From positions 1-11,327 of the forward strand of contig JADFOM010000055.1 in the NCBI GenBank assembly GCA_022562835.1: a stretch of DNA of 11,327 nt. The letters are read 5' to 3'. The notes beneath the pieces are model-generated. The model did not search any database. It was not told where the DNA came from and saw nothing but the letters and a program-made list of their open reading frames with translations. The position numbers and the translations under genes are program-made. This DNA is from Acidobacteriota bacterium. GTDB lineage: Bacteria; Actinomycetota; Acidimicrobiia; Acidimicrobiales; SHLQ01. Shown here piece by piece: positions 1-7,652 of this stretch (the stretch's first letter is position 1; every line of letters starts with the position of its first letter).

Positions 1-2
1 AA

Positions 3-794
3 CGCGACGGTGTCATCGTGTTGCGAGCGGCACTCGAACCAACGTCGGTCCAGGCACTTGAAGCCTCGGTCGACAAGGCAGTCGCCGATCATTGCGTGGA
101 CCTATCCCCGCTATCGGAGAGTGTTGCAGCGGCGAGTTTTCACGCTGGCGTCGATCACTACCTCGAAGACCCAGTACTCGCTGCTTTCGCGATCGACTCA
201 CCCCTCGCTCACGCTGTGGCCTCGCTCCTCGACGTTGAACATCTCTACCTCTACGAGGACAGCATTCTTGTCAAGGATCCAGATAACGCTCCGCCTACCC
301 AGCTACACCAGGACATCGGCTACTTCGGTATCGAAGGATCGAACATCGCCACGTCGTGGACATCGCTCGACACCGTTGACGAGCAGTCCGGGGCGGTGCA
401 ATACGTGGTCGGCTCGCATCGGTGGAACGACATTGCTCGACCGAACCTGTTCGTGAGCGACACACCGGTCGATGGTACAAAAGGCCGCACGATCTCCGAG
501 ATCATGGCCGACCATCCCGACGCCGAGATCGTGTCGTTCGAGACCGAGCCAGGAGACGTGATCGTGCATCATGCCCGCACGATCCACGGTGCGTACCCGA
601 ATTGTTCGCCGCGGCGGCGAAGGGCTCTGTCGGTGCGCTATTGCGGCGGCGACTCGGTGATCTGTCGTCGAGCTGGGACCGAACCGAAGTCGCGTCATGC
701 ATCCCTCAAGGAGGGTTCGACGGTCTGCGAGCCGTCGTTCCCCTTGGCGGCAAGCCGCAGCGCTACACCGGACCCGTCCACGACTTCTACCTGA
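3..794 (+). CDS. phytanoyl-CoA dioxygenase (PhyH) family protein, 5'-partial
   Basis: Putative non-haem Fe(II)/2-oxoglutarate-dependent dioxygenase of the PhyH family, probably a cytosolic hydroxylase of a small acid or acyl-CoA; the substrate cannot be told. The frame is open to the window edge, and the first codons give RDGVIVLRAAL, a typical early PhyH stretch, so only the first few tens of residues seem missing; the in-frame GTG at 18 is probably internal. Counting from that GTG, the HxD iron motif is H97-Q-D99 (codons 306-314). The distal histidine is H190 in RTIHGAYPN, and the RRRRALSVRY stretch just after it supplies the arginine expected to hold 2-oxoglutarate. The last ~18 residues (FPLAASRSATPDPSTTST) are S/T/P-rich and unlike the family; another frame reads more naturally there, so a small frameshift is possible. 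The monooxygenase begins 71 nt downstream on the same strand, so co-transcription is likely. Confidence 0.85.
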   Translation, partial: RDGVIVLRAALEPTSVQALEASVDKAVADHCVDLSPLSESVAAASFHAGVDHYLEDPVLAAFAIDSPLAHAVASLLDVEHLYLYEDSILVKDPDNAPPTQLHQDIGYFGIEGSNIATSWTSLDTVDEQSGAVQYVVGSHRWNDIARPNLFVSDTPVDGTKGRTISEIMADHPDAEIVSFETEPGDVIVHHARTIHGAYPNCSPRRRRALSVRYCGGDSVICRRAGTEPKSRHASLKEGSTVCEPSFPLAASRSATPDPSTTST

Positions 795-865
795 GACGAG
801 CGTCACCAGTAGAGTCTGTTGGTTCGATAGCTGTGCTACGGGCCGGAGAGGGAAAACAAACGACC

Positions 866-2365
866 ATGGAACACTTCGATGTGCTCATCATCGGGGCCGG
901 CATTTCCGGCATCGGCGCTGGCTATCACCTCCAGACCAAGTGTCCCGATCGCACTTACGCGATCCTTGAGGGCCGCGACGACCTCGGTGGCACCTGGGAT
1001 CTGTTCCGCTACCCCGGCATTCGCTCAGACAGCGACATGCACACTCTCGGCTATGAGTTCAAGCCGTGGAAAGCCGACAAGGCAATCGCTGACGGACCTG
1101 CGATTCTCGAGTATCTGCGCGAGACCGCTGAGGAGAACAGCATCGCCCGTCACATCCGTTTCAAACAGCTGGCGAGCCTTGCAGAGTGGTCGAGCGATGA
1201 CGCCCGCTGGATCGTTCATGCCCGACGCTCCGACACCGACGAAGACCTCACCTACACATGCAACTTTTTGTTCATGTGTTCGGGTTACTACAGCTACAAG
1301 GGCGGCCACAGCCCTGATTTCCCCAACAGCTCAACCTTTGGCGGCCAGATCATCCATCCCCAAGAGTGGCCAGAGGATCTCGACTACGCGGTCAAACGGG
1401 TCGTCGTTATCGGGTCGGGCGCCACCGCCATGACGCTGGTGCCTGCAATGGCTGAGACCGCAGAACACATCACGATGTTGCAGCGCTCCCCCACCTATGT
1501 GGTGTCGATGCCCGACCACGATGTCATCGCCAACGCCCTGCGCAAAGTGTTGCCCGACAAGCTCGCCTACAACATCACGCGATGGAAGAACGTCACGCTG
1601 GGCAACCTCTTCTATGGCCGGACTCGGACCCACCCAGAAGGCGTCAAGGCCAAGCTGCTCGACCGGGTGCGCAAGGAACTCGGCGATGACTACGACGTCG
1701 AGAAACACTTCACGCCCAGCTACAACCCGTGGGACCAACGCCTTTGCCTCGTTCCCAACAGCGACCTGTTCAAGGCGATCCGTTCGGGTGCGGCTTCGGT
1801 GGTTACCGACGAGATCGACACATTCACCGAAACCGGGATCCGCACCCTCGACGGCACCGAACTCGAAGCCGACATCATCGTGACAGCGACCGGCCTAGAG
1901 CTTGTCACCCTCGGCGAGATGGAATTCGTGGTCGACGGCGACCAAGTCGACTTCTCAAAGACCTGGACCTACAAGGGGTTCGCCTATTCCGACATACCGA
2001 ACCTCGCCTCGTGTTTCGGCTACGTAAATGCGTCCTGGACACTGCGAGTCGACCTCATCTGTAAGTGCGTCTGCGGGTTGCTCAACAAGATGGACGAGAC
2101 CTCCACGGTGCAATGCACCCCTCGGCTGCGACCATCGGACGCCAATATGGCGCCGCGCCCCTACATCGATGACTTCTCAGCTGGCTATATCCAGCGGGTT
2201 CTGCCCCTGCTACCAATGCAAGGTGACCGAGCGCCGTGGGTTAACACGCAGAGCTACGCGAAGGACAAGACGCTGCTGGGCAAGAACCCAGTGGACGATG
2301 GAGTGATGACGTTCACAAACCCTGTGGCCGCCCCCACCGACCTGGTATCCGCTCGCTCGACCTGA
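866..2365 (+). CDS. EthA-like Baeyer-Villiger / flavin-containing monooxygenase
   Basis: A 499-residue FAD- and NADPH-dependent monooxygenase that would insert oxygen next to a ketone (ester or lactone formation) or oxidise sulfur or nitrogen. The FAD Rossmann motif is GAGISG (10-15), followed by GGTWD (41-45) and the YPGIRSDSDM segment typical of EthA. The Baeyer-Villiger fingerprint FxGxxxHxxxW(P/D) is present as FGGQIIHPQEWP (158-169). The NADPH Rossmann motif is GSGATA (183-188), and an ATG motif sits at 341-346. NPWDQRLCLVPN and GYVNASWTLR also match mycobacterial EthA (about 490 aa) as I remember it, so the protein is full length. The ATG at 866 aligns with the EthA start; a purine-rich GGAGAGGG (845-852) lies 13 nt upstream, a slightly long spacing. 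The reading frame is open further upstream, but that part has non-coding character. In a catabolic setting, oxidation of a cyclic ketone is the likelier role. Family certain, substrate unknown. Confidence 0.93.
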   Translation: MEHFDVLIIGAGISGIGAGYHLQTKCPDRTYAILEGRDDLGGTWDLFRYPGIRSDSDMHTLGYEFKPWKADKAIADGPAILEYLRETAEENSIARHIRFKQLASLAEWSSDDARWIVHARRSDTDEDLTYTCNFLFMCSGYYSYKGGHSPDFPNSSTFGGQIIHPQEWPEDLDYAVKRVVVIGSGATAMTLVPAMAETAEHITMLQRSPTYVVSMPDHDVIANALRKVLPDKLAYNITRWKNVTLGNLFYGRTRTHPEGVKAKLLDRVRKELGDDYDVEKHFTPSYNPWDQRLCLVPNSDLFKAIRSGAASVVTDEIDTFTETGIRTLDGTELEADIIVTATGLELVTLGEMEFVVDGDQVDFSKTWTYKGFAYSDIPNLASCFGYVNASWTLRVDLICKCVCGLLNKMDETSTVQCTPRLRPSDANMAPRPYIDDFSAGYIQRVLPLLPMQGDRAPWVNTQSYAKDKTLLGKNPVDDGVMTFTNPVAAPTDLVSARST

Positions 2366-2403
2366 TCGACCGCGGCCTCCTCTGCCCGCCGTCTCCGAAT
2401 ATT

Positions 2404-2440
2404 TGGTCGTCTACTCACCTGTGAGGTGGGTAGACGACCA
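2404..2440. terminator. strong hairpin between monooxygenase and ligase (terminator or operator)
   Basis: Arms 2404-2419 and 2425-2440 pair over 16 positions, with one G-U wobble and a 5-nt loop TGTGA. It starts 38 nt after the monooxygenase stop and ends 58 nt before the ligase start. No T-run follows on either strand; on the plus strand the flank is A-rich. It could be a terminator without a U-tract, as in many GC-rich actinobacteria. It could also be a dyad operator (outer half-sites TGGTCGTC / GACGACCA) controlling the ligase. The pairing is certain, the function is not. Confidence 0.5.
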
Positions 2441-2498
2441 CAGAAATCTAAAAATCCACCGGGGTGCCGACAATCGAGCGCCACTAGCCTCAGGCGAT

Positions 2499-4070
2499 AT
2501 GAGCGACACCAGTACCCCGTCGACAACCATCCCAGCCATGATCGATGCCTGCGTCGCAAGGTTCGGTGACGATGAAGGTCTCGTCGACGGCGACATCCGT
2601 TGGACCTTCGCAGAACTGCGCGGCCAGATCCACACAGCCGCCAAGGCACTGATCGCAGGCGGCATCCACAAGGGTGACAGGGTCGCGATCTGGGCGCCGA
2701 ACATCGCTGAGTTCGTGGTCGCCGCACTAGGCATCCACTGCGCAGGAGCGATCCTGGTGCCAATCAACACGCGCTTCAAGGGTCGCGAGGCCGGCTATAC
2801 GCTCGACAAGTCCGGCGCCGACCTGTTGTTCACGGTTTCGGACTTTCTCGACAATGACTACGTCGCGTTGCTCGACGAGGCGGAAGTGACCGTCGCGACC
2901 ACCGTTGTGTTGCGCGGCGATGTCCGCGACGGCTGTGTCGGGTTCAACGATTTCTTGTCCGCTGCAGACAGCGTGGACGACGACGCTCTGGCCGACCGGA
3001 TGGCGTCGGTGCGCGGTGAAGACCTCTGCCACATCATGTTCACTTCCGGTACGACAGGGCTTCCCAAAGGGGCGCGGCTGCGTCACGACGCAACCTGTCG
3101 CGGCTACAACGATTGGGCGGACATCGTCGGCCTGCGCGCCGGAGACCGCTACCTCATCGTCAACCCGTTCTTTCACAGTTTCGGCATGAACGCCGGCATC
3201 CTCGCGTGCCTAATGAAGGGTGCAACGATCGTTCCTCAGGCACTGTTTGACGTGCCAGCGGTGATGAAACAGGTGCCAGCCGAACGCATCTCAGTACTGC
3301 CCGGACCGCCGGCCATCTACCAGACGATCCTCAATCATCCCGACCTAGCCGACTTCGATATGTCGACCCTGCGACTCGCCGTCACCGGCGCCGCTCCCGT
3401 GCCCGTACCGATGATCCACGCAATGCGCCAGAAGCTCGGCTTCGAAAACATCATCACCGCCTACGGGTTGACCGAAACGCATGGCCTCGTCAGCGCCTGC
3501 CGCGCGGATGACTCGCCCGAGACGATCTCGACCACCTCCGGTAGAGCCATGCCCGACATAGAGGTGCTCATCGTCGACGCCAACGGCCAGGAGGTACAAC
3601 GCGGTCAACCCGGCGAGATCGTTGTAAAGGGTTATCTAGTCATGGACGGCTACTTCGAAGACCCGGACAACACGGCAGAGGCCATCGACGCCGACGGCTG
3701 GCTGCACACGGGCGACATCGGGGTCATGGACGCCGACGGCTACATAGACATCACCGACCGGCTCAAGGACATGTTCATCGTCGGCGGATTCAACGCCTAC
3801 CCCGCCGAGATCGAAAACCTGCTGTCGTCGCATCCCGACATTGCGCAGGTTGCGGTCATCGGCATCCCCGACGAAAGAATGGGCGAGGTCGGGATGGCCT
3901 TTGTTGTCGCGGCCGATGGCACAACGCCGGAGCCGGACGCGATCATCGCCTGGGCACGCGAGGAAATGGCCAACTACAAGGTCCCCCGGCGTGTACAAGT
4001 CATCGACGCGCTCCCGCTCAACGCTTCCAACAAGGTGCTCAAGACCGAATTGCGTACGCTCGCTACCTGA
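2499..4070 (+). CDS. FadD3-like acyl-CoA synthetase (AMP-forming ligase)
   Basis: A 523-residue ANL-superfamily ligase that activates a carboxylic acid with ATP and loads it onto CoA. The ATP-binding loop is FTSGTTGLPKG (181-191). YGLTET (322-327), HTGD (403-406) and RLKDM (421-425) follow, then FIVGGFNAYPAEIE. The C-terminal catalytic lysine is K512 in NASNKVLK. Stretches such as NPFFHSFG, ISVLPGPPAIYQ and AVTGAAPVPV follow mycobacterial FadD3, the ligase for the steroid C/D-ring propionate HIP, as I remember it. A bulky alicyclic or steroid-derived acid is therefore a fair guess, but related ligases take other substrates. The frame is open upstream to 2403, through the hairpin; the ATG at 2499 is chosen because sequence before it is not protein-like. 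The ribosome site is weak (CAGGCG, 2491-2496). The gene lies downstream of the monooxygenase and converges on the reductase. Confidence 0.93.
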   Translation: MSDTSTPSTTIPAMIDACVARFGDDEGLVDGDIRWTFAELRGQIHTAAKALIAGGIHKGDRVAIWAPNIAEFVVAALGIHCAGAILVPINTRFKGREAGYTLDKSGADLLFTVSDFLDNDYVALLDEAEVTVATTVVLRGDVRDGCVGFNDFLSAADSVDDDALADRMASVRGEDLCHIMFTSGTTGLPKGARLRHDATCRGYNDWADIVGLRAGDRYLIVNPFFHSFGMNAGILACLMKGATIVPQALFDVPAVMKQVPAERISVLPGPPAIYQTILNHPDLADFDMSTLRLAVTGAAPVPVPMIHAMRQKLGFENIITAYGLTETHGLVSACRADDSPETISTTSGRAMPDIEVLIVDANGQEVQRGQPGEIVVKGYLVMDGYFEDPDNTAEAIDADGWLHTGDIGVMDADGYIDITDRLKDMFIVGGFNAYPAEIENLLSSHPDIAQVAVIGIPDERMGEVGMAFVVAADGTTPEPDAIIAWAREEMANYKVPRRVQVIDALPLNASNKVLKTELRTLAT

Positions 4071-4094
4071 ACAGGTTTCTTTCGCTACCGCGTA

Positions 4095-4141
4095 TCGGTG
4101 TCAGACACCGAGCGCGCCGTGTGCTCGGTGTCTGACACCGA
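4095..4141. terminator. bidirectional terminator-like hairpin made of nested palindromes
   Basis: Arms 4095-4113 and 4123-4141 form a perfect 19-bp stem with a 9-nt loop (GCGCCGTGT). On the plus strand TTTT follows at 4143-4146. It sits between two genes that end facing each other (stops at 4070 and 4151), where a shared terminator is expected. Each arm contains its own palindrome, GGTGTC-N-GACACC, with 7-bp half-arms around one central base (4096-4110 centre A; 4126-4140 centre T). The region can therefore fold either as one long hairpin or as two small ones. Confidence 0.85.
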
Positions 4142-4150
4142 GTTTTACGA

Positions 4151-5152
4151 TCAGGCGTGGACGTCCACGACGACACGCCCTCGGACGGCACCGTCGAGGA
4201 TCCTCTCAGCAACGCTGGGAACCTCGTCCAACGCGACCTCCGACGTGATCTCGTCCAAAGCGCCCCCGGGAAGATCAGTGCCGAGTCGCTGCCAACACAG
4301 TTCCCGGCGCGCCAACGGCACAGAGACACTGTTGACCCCGGCGAGGGTGACACCACGAAGAATGAACGGCGCAACCGACGTCGCCAGATCCATACCTTGC
4401 GCCAGCCCACACGCCGCAACACACCCGTTGTCAAGGGTTGCGGCGAGAACATTCGCGAGGGTGTGAGAGCCGACCGCGTCGACCGCTCCAGCCCAACGGC
4501 CCTTGACGAGGGGGCGCTTCGACGGCTCGGATAACTCCGCACGGTCGATGATCTCTGCCGCACCCAATCCACGCAGATAGTCGGCCTCGGCGCTACGGCC
4601 GGTCGACGCATGTACCTCGTAACCCAGCGACGACAAAATCGCGACCGCGGTCGAACCTACTCCCCCGGCTGCACCGGTCACCACGACCGGGCCCGACGCA
4701 GGTACGACACCATGTTCTTCGAGCGCCAGCACGCACAACATCGCCGTGTAGCCCGCGGTGCCTATCGCCATTGCGGTGCGGGTAGAAATTGCATCGGGCA
4801 GGCCGACCAGCCATTCGGCGTTGACTCGAGCGCGCTGGGAGAGTCCGCCCCAATGCGATTCGCCGACGCCCCAGCCGTTCAGCACTACACGGTCTCCAAC
4901 CGCGACGGTGTTGGTGTCGGTCGACACGACAACGCCGGCTAAATCGATACCCGGCACCATCGGCCAATCACGCACGATTGGACTGCGGTTCGTGATTGCC
5001 AAGCCGTCCTTGAAGTTGACCGTCGAGTACTCGACGTCGACAACGGTGTCGCCCTCGGGCAAGTCATCGTCGCCTAACTCTGCGATCTCCCAGGCGGGAG
5101 GCGCGTCGCCAGGCTCGGATAAGAGCAACGCCTTGAAAGTAGTACCGCTCAT
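4151..5152 (-). CDS. AcuI/YhdH-family medium-chain reductase (acryloyl-CoA reductase type)
   Basis: A 333-residue zinc-independent MDR oxidoreductase of the YhdH/YhfP/AcuI group, expected to reduce a short enoyl-CoA such as acryloyl-CoA with NADPH in the cytosol. The N-terminal catalytic domain has NFKDG (46-50) and PGIDLAGVV (67-75), both typical of the group. The nucleotide-binding loop is TGAAGGVGSTA (159-169). No cysteine/histidine structural-zinc cluster is present. Length is normal for AcuI (about 330 aa). The ATG at 5152 has a clear AAGGAG 8 nt upstream and starts 1 nt after the CoA-transferase stop, so translational coupling is very likely. AcuI enzymes detoxify acryloyl-CoA in DMSP and 3-hydroxypropionate metabolism, but the family is broad and other enoyl-CoA or quinone substrates remain possible. 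It is last in its operon and ends at the shared hairpin. Confidence 0.9.
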   Translation of the reverse strand: MSGTTFKALLLSEPGDAPPAWEIAELGDDDLPEGDTVVDVEYSTVNFKDGLAITNRSPIVRDWPMVPGIDLAGVVVSTDTNTVAVGDRVVLNGWGVGESHWGGLSQRARVNAEWLVGLPDAISTRTAMAIGTAGYTAMLCVLALEEHGVVPASGPVVVTGAAGGVGSTAVAILSSLGYEVHASTGRSAEADYLRGLGAAEIIDRAELSEPSKRPLVKGRWAGAVDAVGSHTLANVLAATLDNGCVAACGLAQGMDLATSVAPFILRGVTLAGVNSVSVPLARRELCWQRLGTDLPGGALDEITSEVALDEVPSVAERILDGAVRGRVVVDVHA

Positions 5153-5153
5153 A

Positions 5154-7571
5154 TCAAACGCTCCTTGTCACCGTGTCCATGTCGGTCGTTTCCAAAACAC
5201 CGTTCTTGTACAACTCTTCAATCTCGGCTTCTGACAATCCGAGCTCCGCGCAGACCTCGTCGGTGTGCTCGCCGAGCATCGGCGCCTGGAAGATGATCGC
5301 ATCGGTCATCGCCTCGCTGTGAAAACCCTGACCCTCAAGGCTCATCGTTCCGACGCCCTGTTGTTGGATCTCACGACAATAGTTCCGGGCAATAAAATGC
5401 GGATCACGCAACTGGTCTGAACCGGTCAACATCGGCAGTGCCGCAACGCCTCGTGACTGGAGTCGCTTCATCAGGTCATATCGGTCGTGTTGAGCCGTCC
5501 ACTCAGCCACCAACGAAGCCAGCTCGTCACGAGCGGCAAGTCGACCTTCCGCCGAGGCAAAGGCGGACGACTCCGCCCATTCGGGTGAACCCATCTCTTC
5601 GACCAGCGCAGACCACTGTTCGTCGCCAACGACCGTGAGCGCCAACCACTTGTCGTTTCCCTCACACGGGAACACGCCCCACGGTGCGCCTCGATCATTG
5701 TGGTTGCCGAGCGGTTGGGCCGAACCCGGCGCGATTCCCTCCCTGAAGAAGATGTCACCCAGGAGCGCAATTGACGATTCCACCTGAGCGATCTCGACGT
5801 GGGTTCCACGACCAAATCGTTCGCGGGATAGCAATCCGGCCATGACCGCAACCGCTCCAACTCGCCCAACGAGGTGATCGGGGTAGATCGACGTGTTACC
5901 GGCAGGACCGTCGTAGTCGGTGTAGTTCCAGAGATGGATCATTCCCGACACCGGCTGGGTATTGGGGCCATACCCGATCCACTCTTTCCACGCGCCATAA
6001 GAGCCGAGCAACTGCGACGAGATCATCACGATGTTCTCGTTGACCGCCGACAGGTCGTCGTACCCGAGGTCGAGCGAGTCCATGGTTCCCGTGGAGTTGT
6101 TCTCGATTACGACATCGGACGACTCGACGAACCTCAAAAGCAGCTCATGGCCCTGCGGTTCTTTGGCATTGACGCCGAGGCTGCGTTTCGACCGACTCGA
6201 AGACGCAAAGCTCGACGACATTTCGCTGCCCATCACCCCGCGGATGAAGTCGGGGTAGGTGCGCGATTCGATCTTGACCACATCGGCTCCGTACTCGCCG
6301 AGCAGTCGACCGATCTCGACACCGACGCCACCGTGCCCAAAATCGCATACGCGCAAGCCCTCAAGGGGTACGGCCTTGAGCGGTCGCTCGCCGCTAGGTG
6401 CTGGTTGTGGGTCGCCAAGATCGCCAAATACCTCGTCGGTATGTTCACCCACCTCGGGTGACCGTGTCCGGTAGCCCTGTCGCTTCCCGTCGAAGTCGAA
6501 GAATCCAGACGAGATCGGGCCACGCAGGTTTCTAGTTAGCTCGCCGTCGACGAAGGTGCCTCGCGAAACGAAATGTTCGTTGGCCAATACCTCGGCAGGT
6601 GTCAACACCGGCGTGCAGACAATGCCGCGACGCTGCGCTTCGGCAGCTAGGTCCTCCATTTCCATCTCGGCGAAATGTGCTTCGAACAAAGGGTTGAGAA
6701 CGGCCTCAGCTATACCTAGCCGGCCGACGAAACCATCGAGTTCGGGATCCTGGAGATAATCCGGTTCCCCGAGCCAAGCACGCATCGCATGCCACTGACG
6801 AGGGCTGAGAATGATGAGGCGGACATAGCCACCCTTGCACTTAAAGATCGTGTATATCGGACCGGCACCCATGCGGGTTTCGGTCGGTTCAGTGCCGAGG
6901 TGCACCTGCGTGCTGGCGTTCGAGAACGACCAGTCCGTGGTCTGCGCGACGGCCTCGTTGATCGAGATATCGAGGGCTTGGCCGAACCCGCTCGACCGTC
7001 GTTGCCACAACGCCAACAGAAGAGCGTAGGCGGCATGAACGTCACCACAGTCATGGGCGAAGGTGCCCGGCGGAAACAGTGGCTCGCGTTCGGCAACACC
7101 CGCCTTGAACACTGCGCCCGCAACAGCGGCAAGGGCCGCATCGGTCGAGATGAACTCGGCGTATGGACCATCCTGACCAAACGAGGTGATCGACGCGATG
7201 ACCAGGTGCGGATGTGCCGATTCGAGCGAAGCCGGATCGAGCCCGGCGGGATGTGATTTGGGCTGATGAGACTCGATCAGAGCGTCTGCGGTTGCGAGTA
7301 GCTCGTGCAGGCGTTGACGATCAGCCTCAACGTCTAGATCGAGCGCGACGCTGGCCTTGTTGGTGTTACGAAACGCGAACCACAGCGACACGTCTCCAGC
7401 GAGCGGCGGCTCGTTGCGCGTTGGGGCACCGCCGGGTGGCTCGATGATGATGACCTCGGCGCCAAGGTCTGCCAAGATCCGTCCCGCCATAGAGCCGAAC
7501 TGTCCGGCGATCTCGACGATCCGTAGACCCTTGAGCGGATCCGTTCGCTGTTCGACCACTGCGCACCCCAT
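5154..7571 (-). CDS. tandem class III (CaiB/BaiF) CoA-transferase, two-domain
   Basis: An 805-residue fusion of two complete class III CoA-transferase domains; single-domain members are about 400 aa. Domain 1 starts near residue 12 (DPLKGLRIVEI, then LADLGAEVIIIEP). Domain 2 starts near 402 (PLEGLRVCDFG, then LLGEYGADVVKIES). Each ends with the usual GEHTDEV tail. Such enzymes move CoA between acids through an acyl-aspartyl anhydride. Lined up by eye with formyl-CoA transferase (GDSNTGMH, Asp169), domain 2 keeps the Asp as D565 in PDHLVGR. In domain 1 the same column falls on H173 and the nearest Asp, D174, is one residue off (HDCGDVH). Domain 2 is therefore probably catalytic, while domain 1 may be structural or altered. 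The ATG at 7571 has only a weak GGA upstream. The gene is coupled to the AcuI-like reductase, a pairing reminiscent of DddD-AcuI in DMSP catabolism, though generic tandem transferases also occur in actinobacteria. Confidence 0.9.
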   Translation of the reverse strand: MGCAVVEQRTDPLKGLRIVEIAGQFGSMAGRILADLGAEVIIIEPPGGAPTRNEPPLAGDVSLWFAFRNTNKASVALDLDVEADRQRLHELLATADALIESHQPKSHPAGLDPASLESAHPHLVIASITSFGQDGPYAEFISTDAALAAVAGAVFKAGVAEREPLFPPGTFAHDCGDVHAAYALLLALWQRRSSGFGQALDISINEAVAQTTDWSFSNASTQVHLGTEPTETRMGAGPIYTIFKCKGGYVRLIILSPRQWHAMRAWLGEPDYLQDPELDGFVGRLGIAEAVLNPLFEAHFAEMEMEDLAAEAQRRGIVCTPVLTPAEVLANEHFVSRGTFVDGELTRNLRGPISSGFFDFDGKRQGYRTRSPEVGEHTDEVFGDLGDPQPAPSGERPLKAVPLEGLRVCDFGHGGVGVEIGRLLGEYGADVVKIESRTYPDFIRGVMGSEMSSSFASSSRSKRSLGVNAKEPQGHELLLRFVESSDVVIENNSTGTMDSLDLGYDDLSAVNENIVMISSQLLGSYGAWKEWIGYGPNTQPVSGMIHLWNYTDYDGPAGNTSIYPDHLVGRVGAVAVMAGLLSRERFGRGTHVEIAQVESSIALLGDIFFREGIAPGSAQPLGNHNDRGAPWGVFPCEGNDKWLALTVVGDEQWSALVEEMGSPEWAESSAFASAEGRLAARDELASLVAEWTAQHDRYDLMKRLQSRGVAALPMLTGSDQLRDPHFIARNYCREIQQQGVGTMSLEGQGFHSEAMTDAIIFQAPMLGEHTDEVCAELGLSEAEIEELYKNGVLETTDMDTVTRSV
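5161..5166 (-). promoter_or_regulatory. ribosome binding site AAGGAG of the AcuI-like gene
   Basis: AAGGAG on the minus strand ends 8 nt before the ATG at 5152. It lies inside the last codons of the upstream CoA-transferase. With stop and start separated by one base (TGA-T-ATG), it fixes the start codon and supports translational coupling. Confidence 0.8.
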
Positions 7572-7610
7572 GTCTCGTTCCGTGTCGATTGCTGCGTTGC
7601 ATCATTGCGC

Positions 7611-7651
7611 CCAACACCGCCGGATGCGTATTCGAGATCGCTCGGTGTTGG
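7611..7651 (-). terminator. possible hairpin after the membrane protease gene
   Basis: CCAACACCG (7611-7619) and CGGTGTTGG (7643-7651) pair perfectly over 9 bp with a 23-nt loop. It begins one base past the protease stop on the minus strand and occupies most of the 81-nt gap before the CoA-transferase. There is no T-run, so termination is uncertain; it could instead attenuate or stabilise the transcript. Confidence 0.35.
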
Positions 7652-7652
7652 T

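Noticed and set aside
422..865. Long upstream extension of the monooxygenase reading frame, in phase from 422
   Set aside because: It overlaps the dioxygenase out of frame, has no family features, and 794-865 looks non-coding. EthA homologues start at the position of the ATG at 866.
4098..4534. Plus-strand open frames crossing the terminator hairpin and the end of the reductase gene
   Set aside because: They translate the palindromic repeat and antisense reductase sequence and have no protein-like features.
5874..6461. Plus-strand open frame of 195 codons inside the CoA-transferase gene
   Set aside because: It is antisense to an intact, well-conserved CoA-transferase domain and has no recognisable domain. 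Such mirror frames are common in GC-rich DNA.
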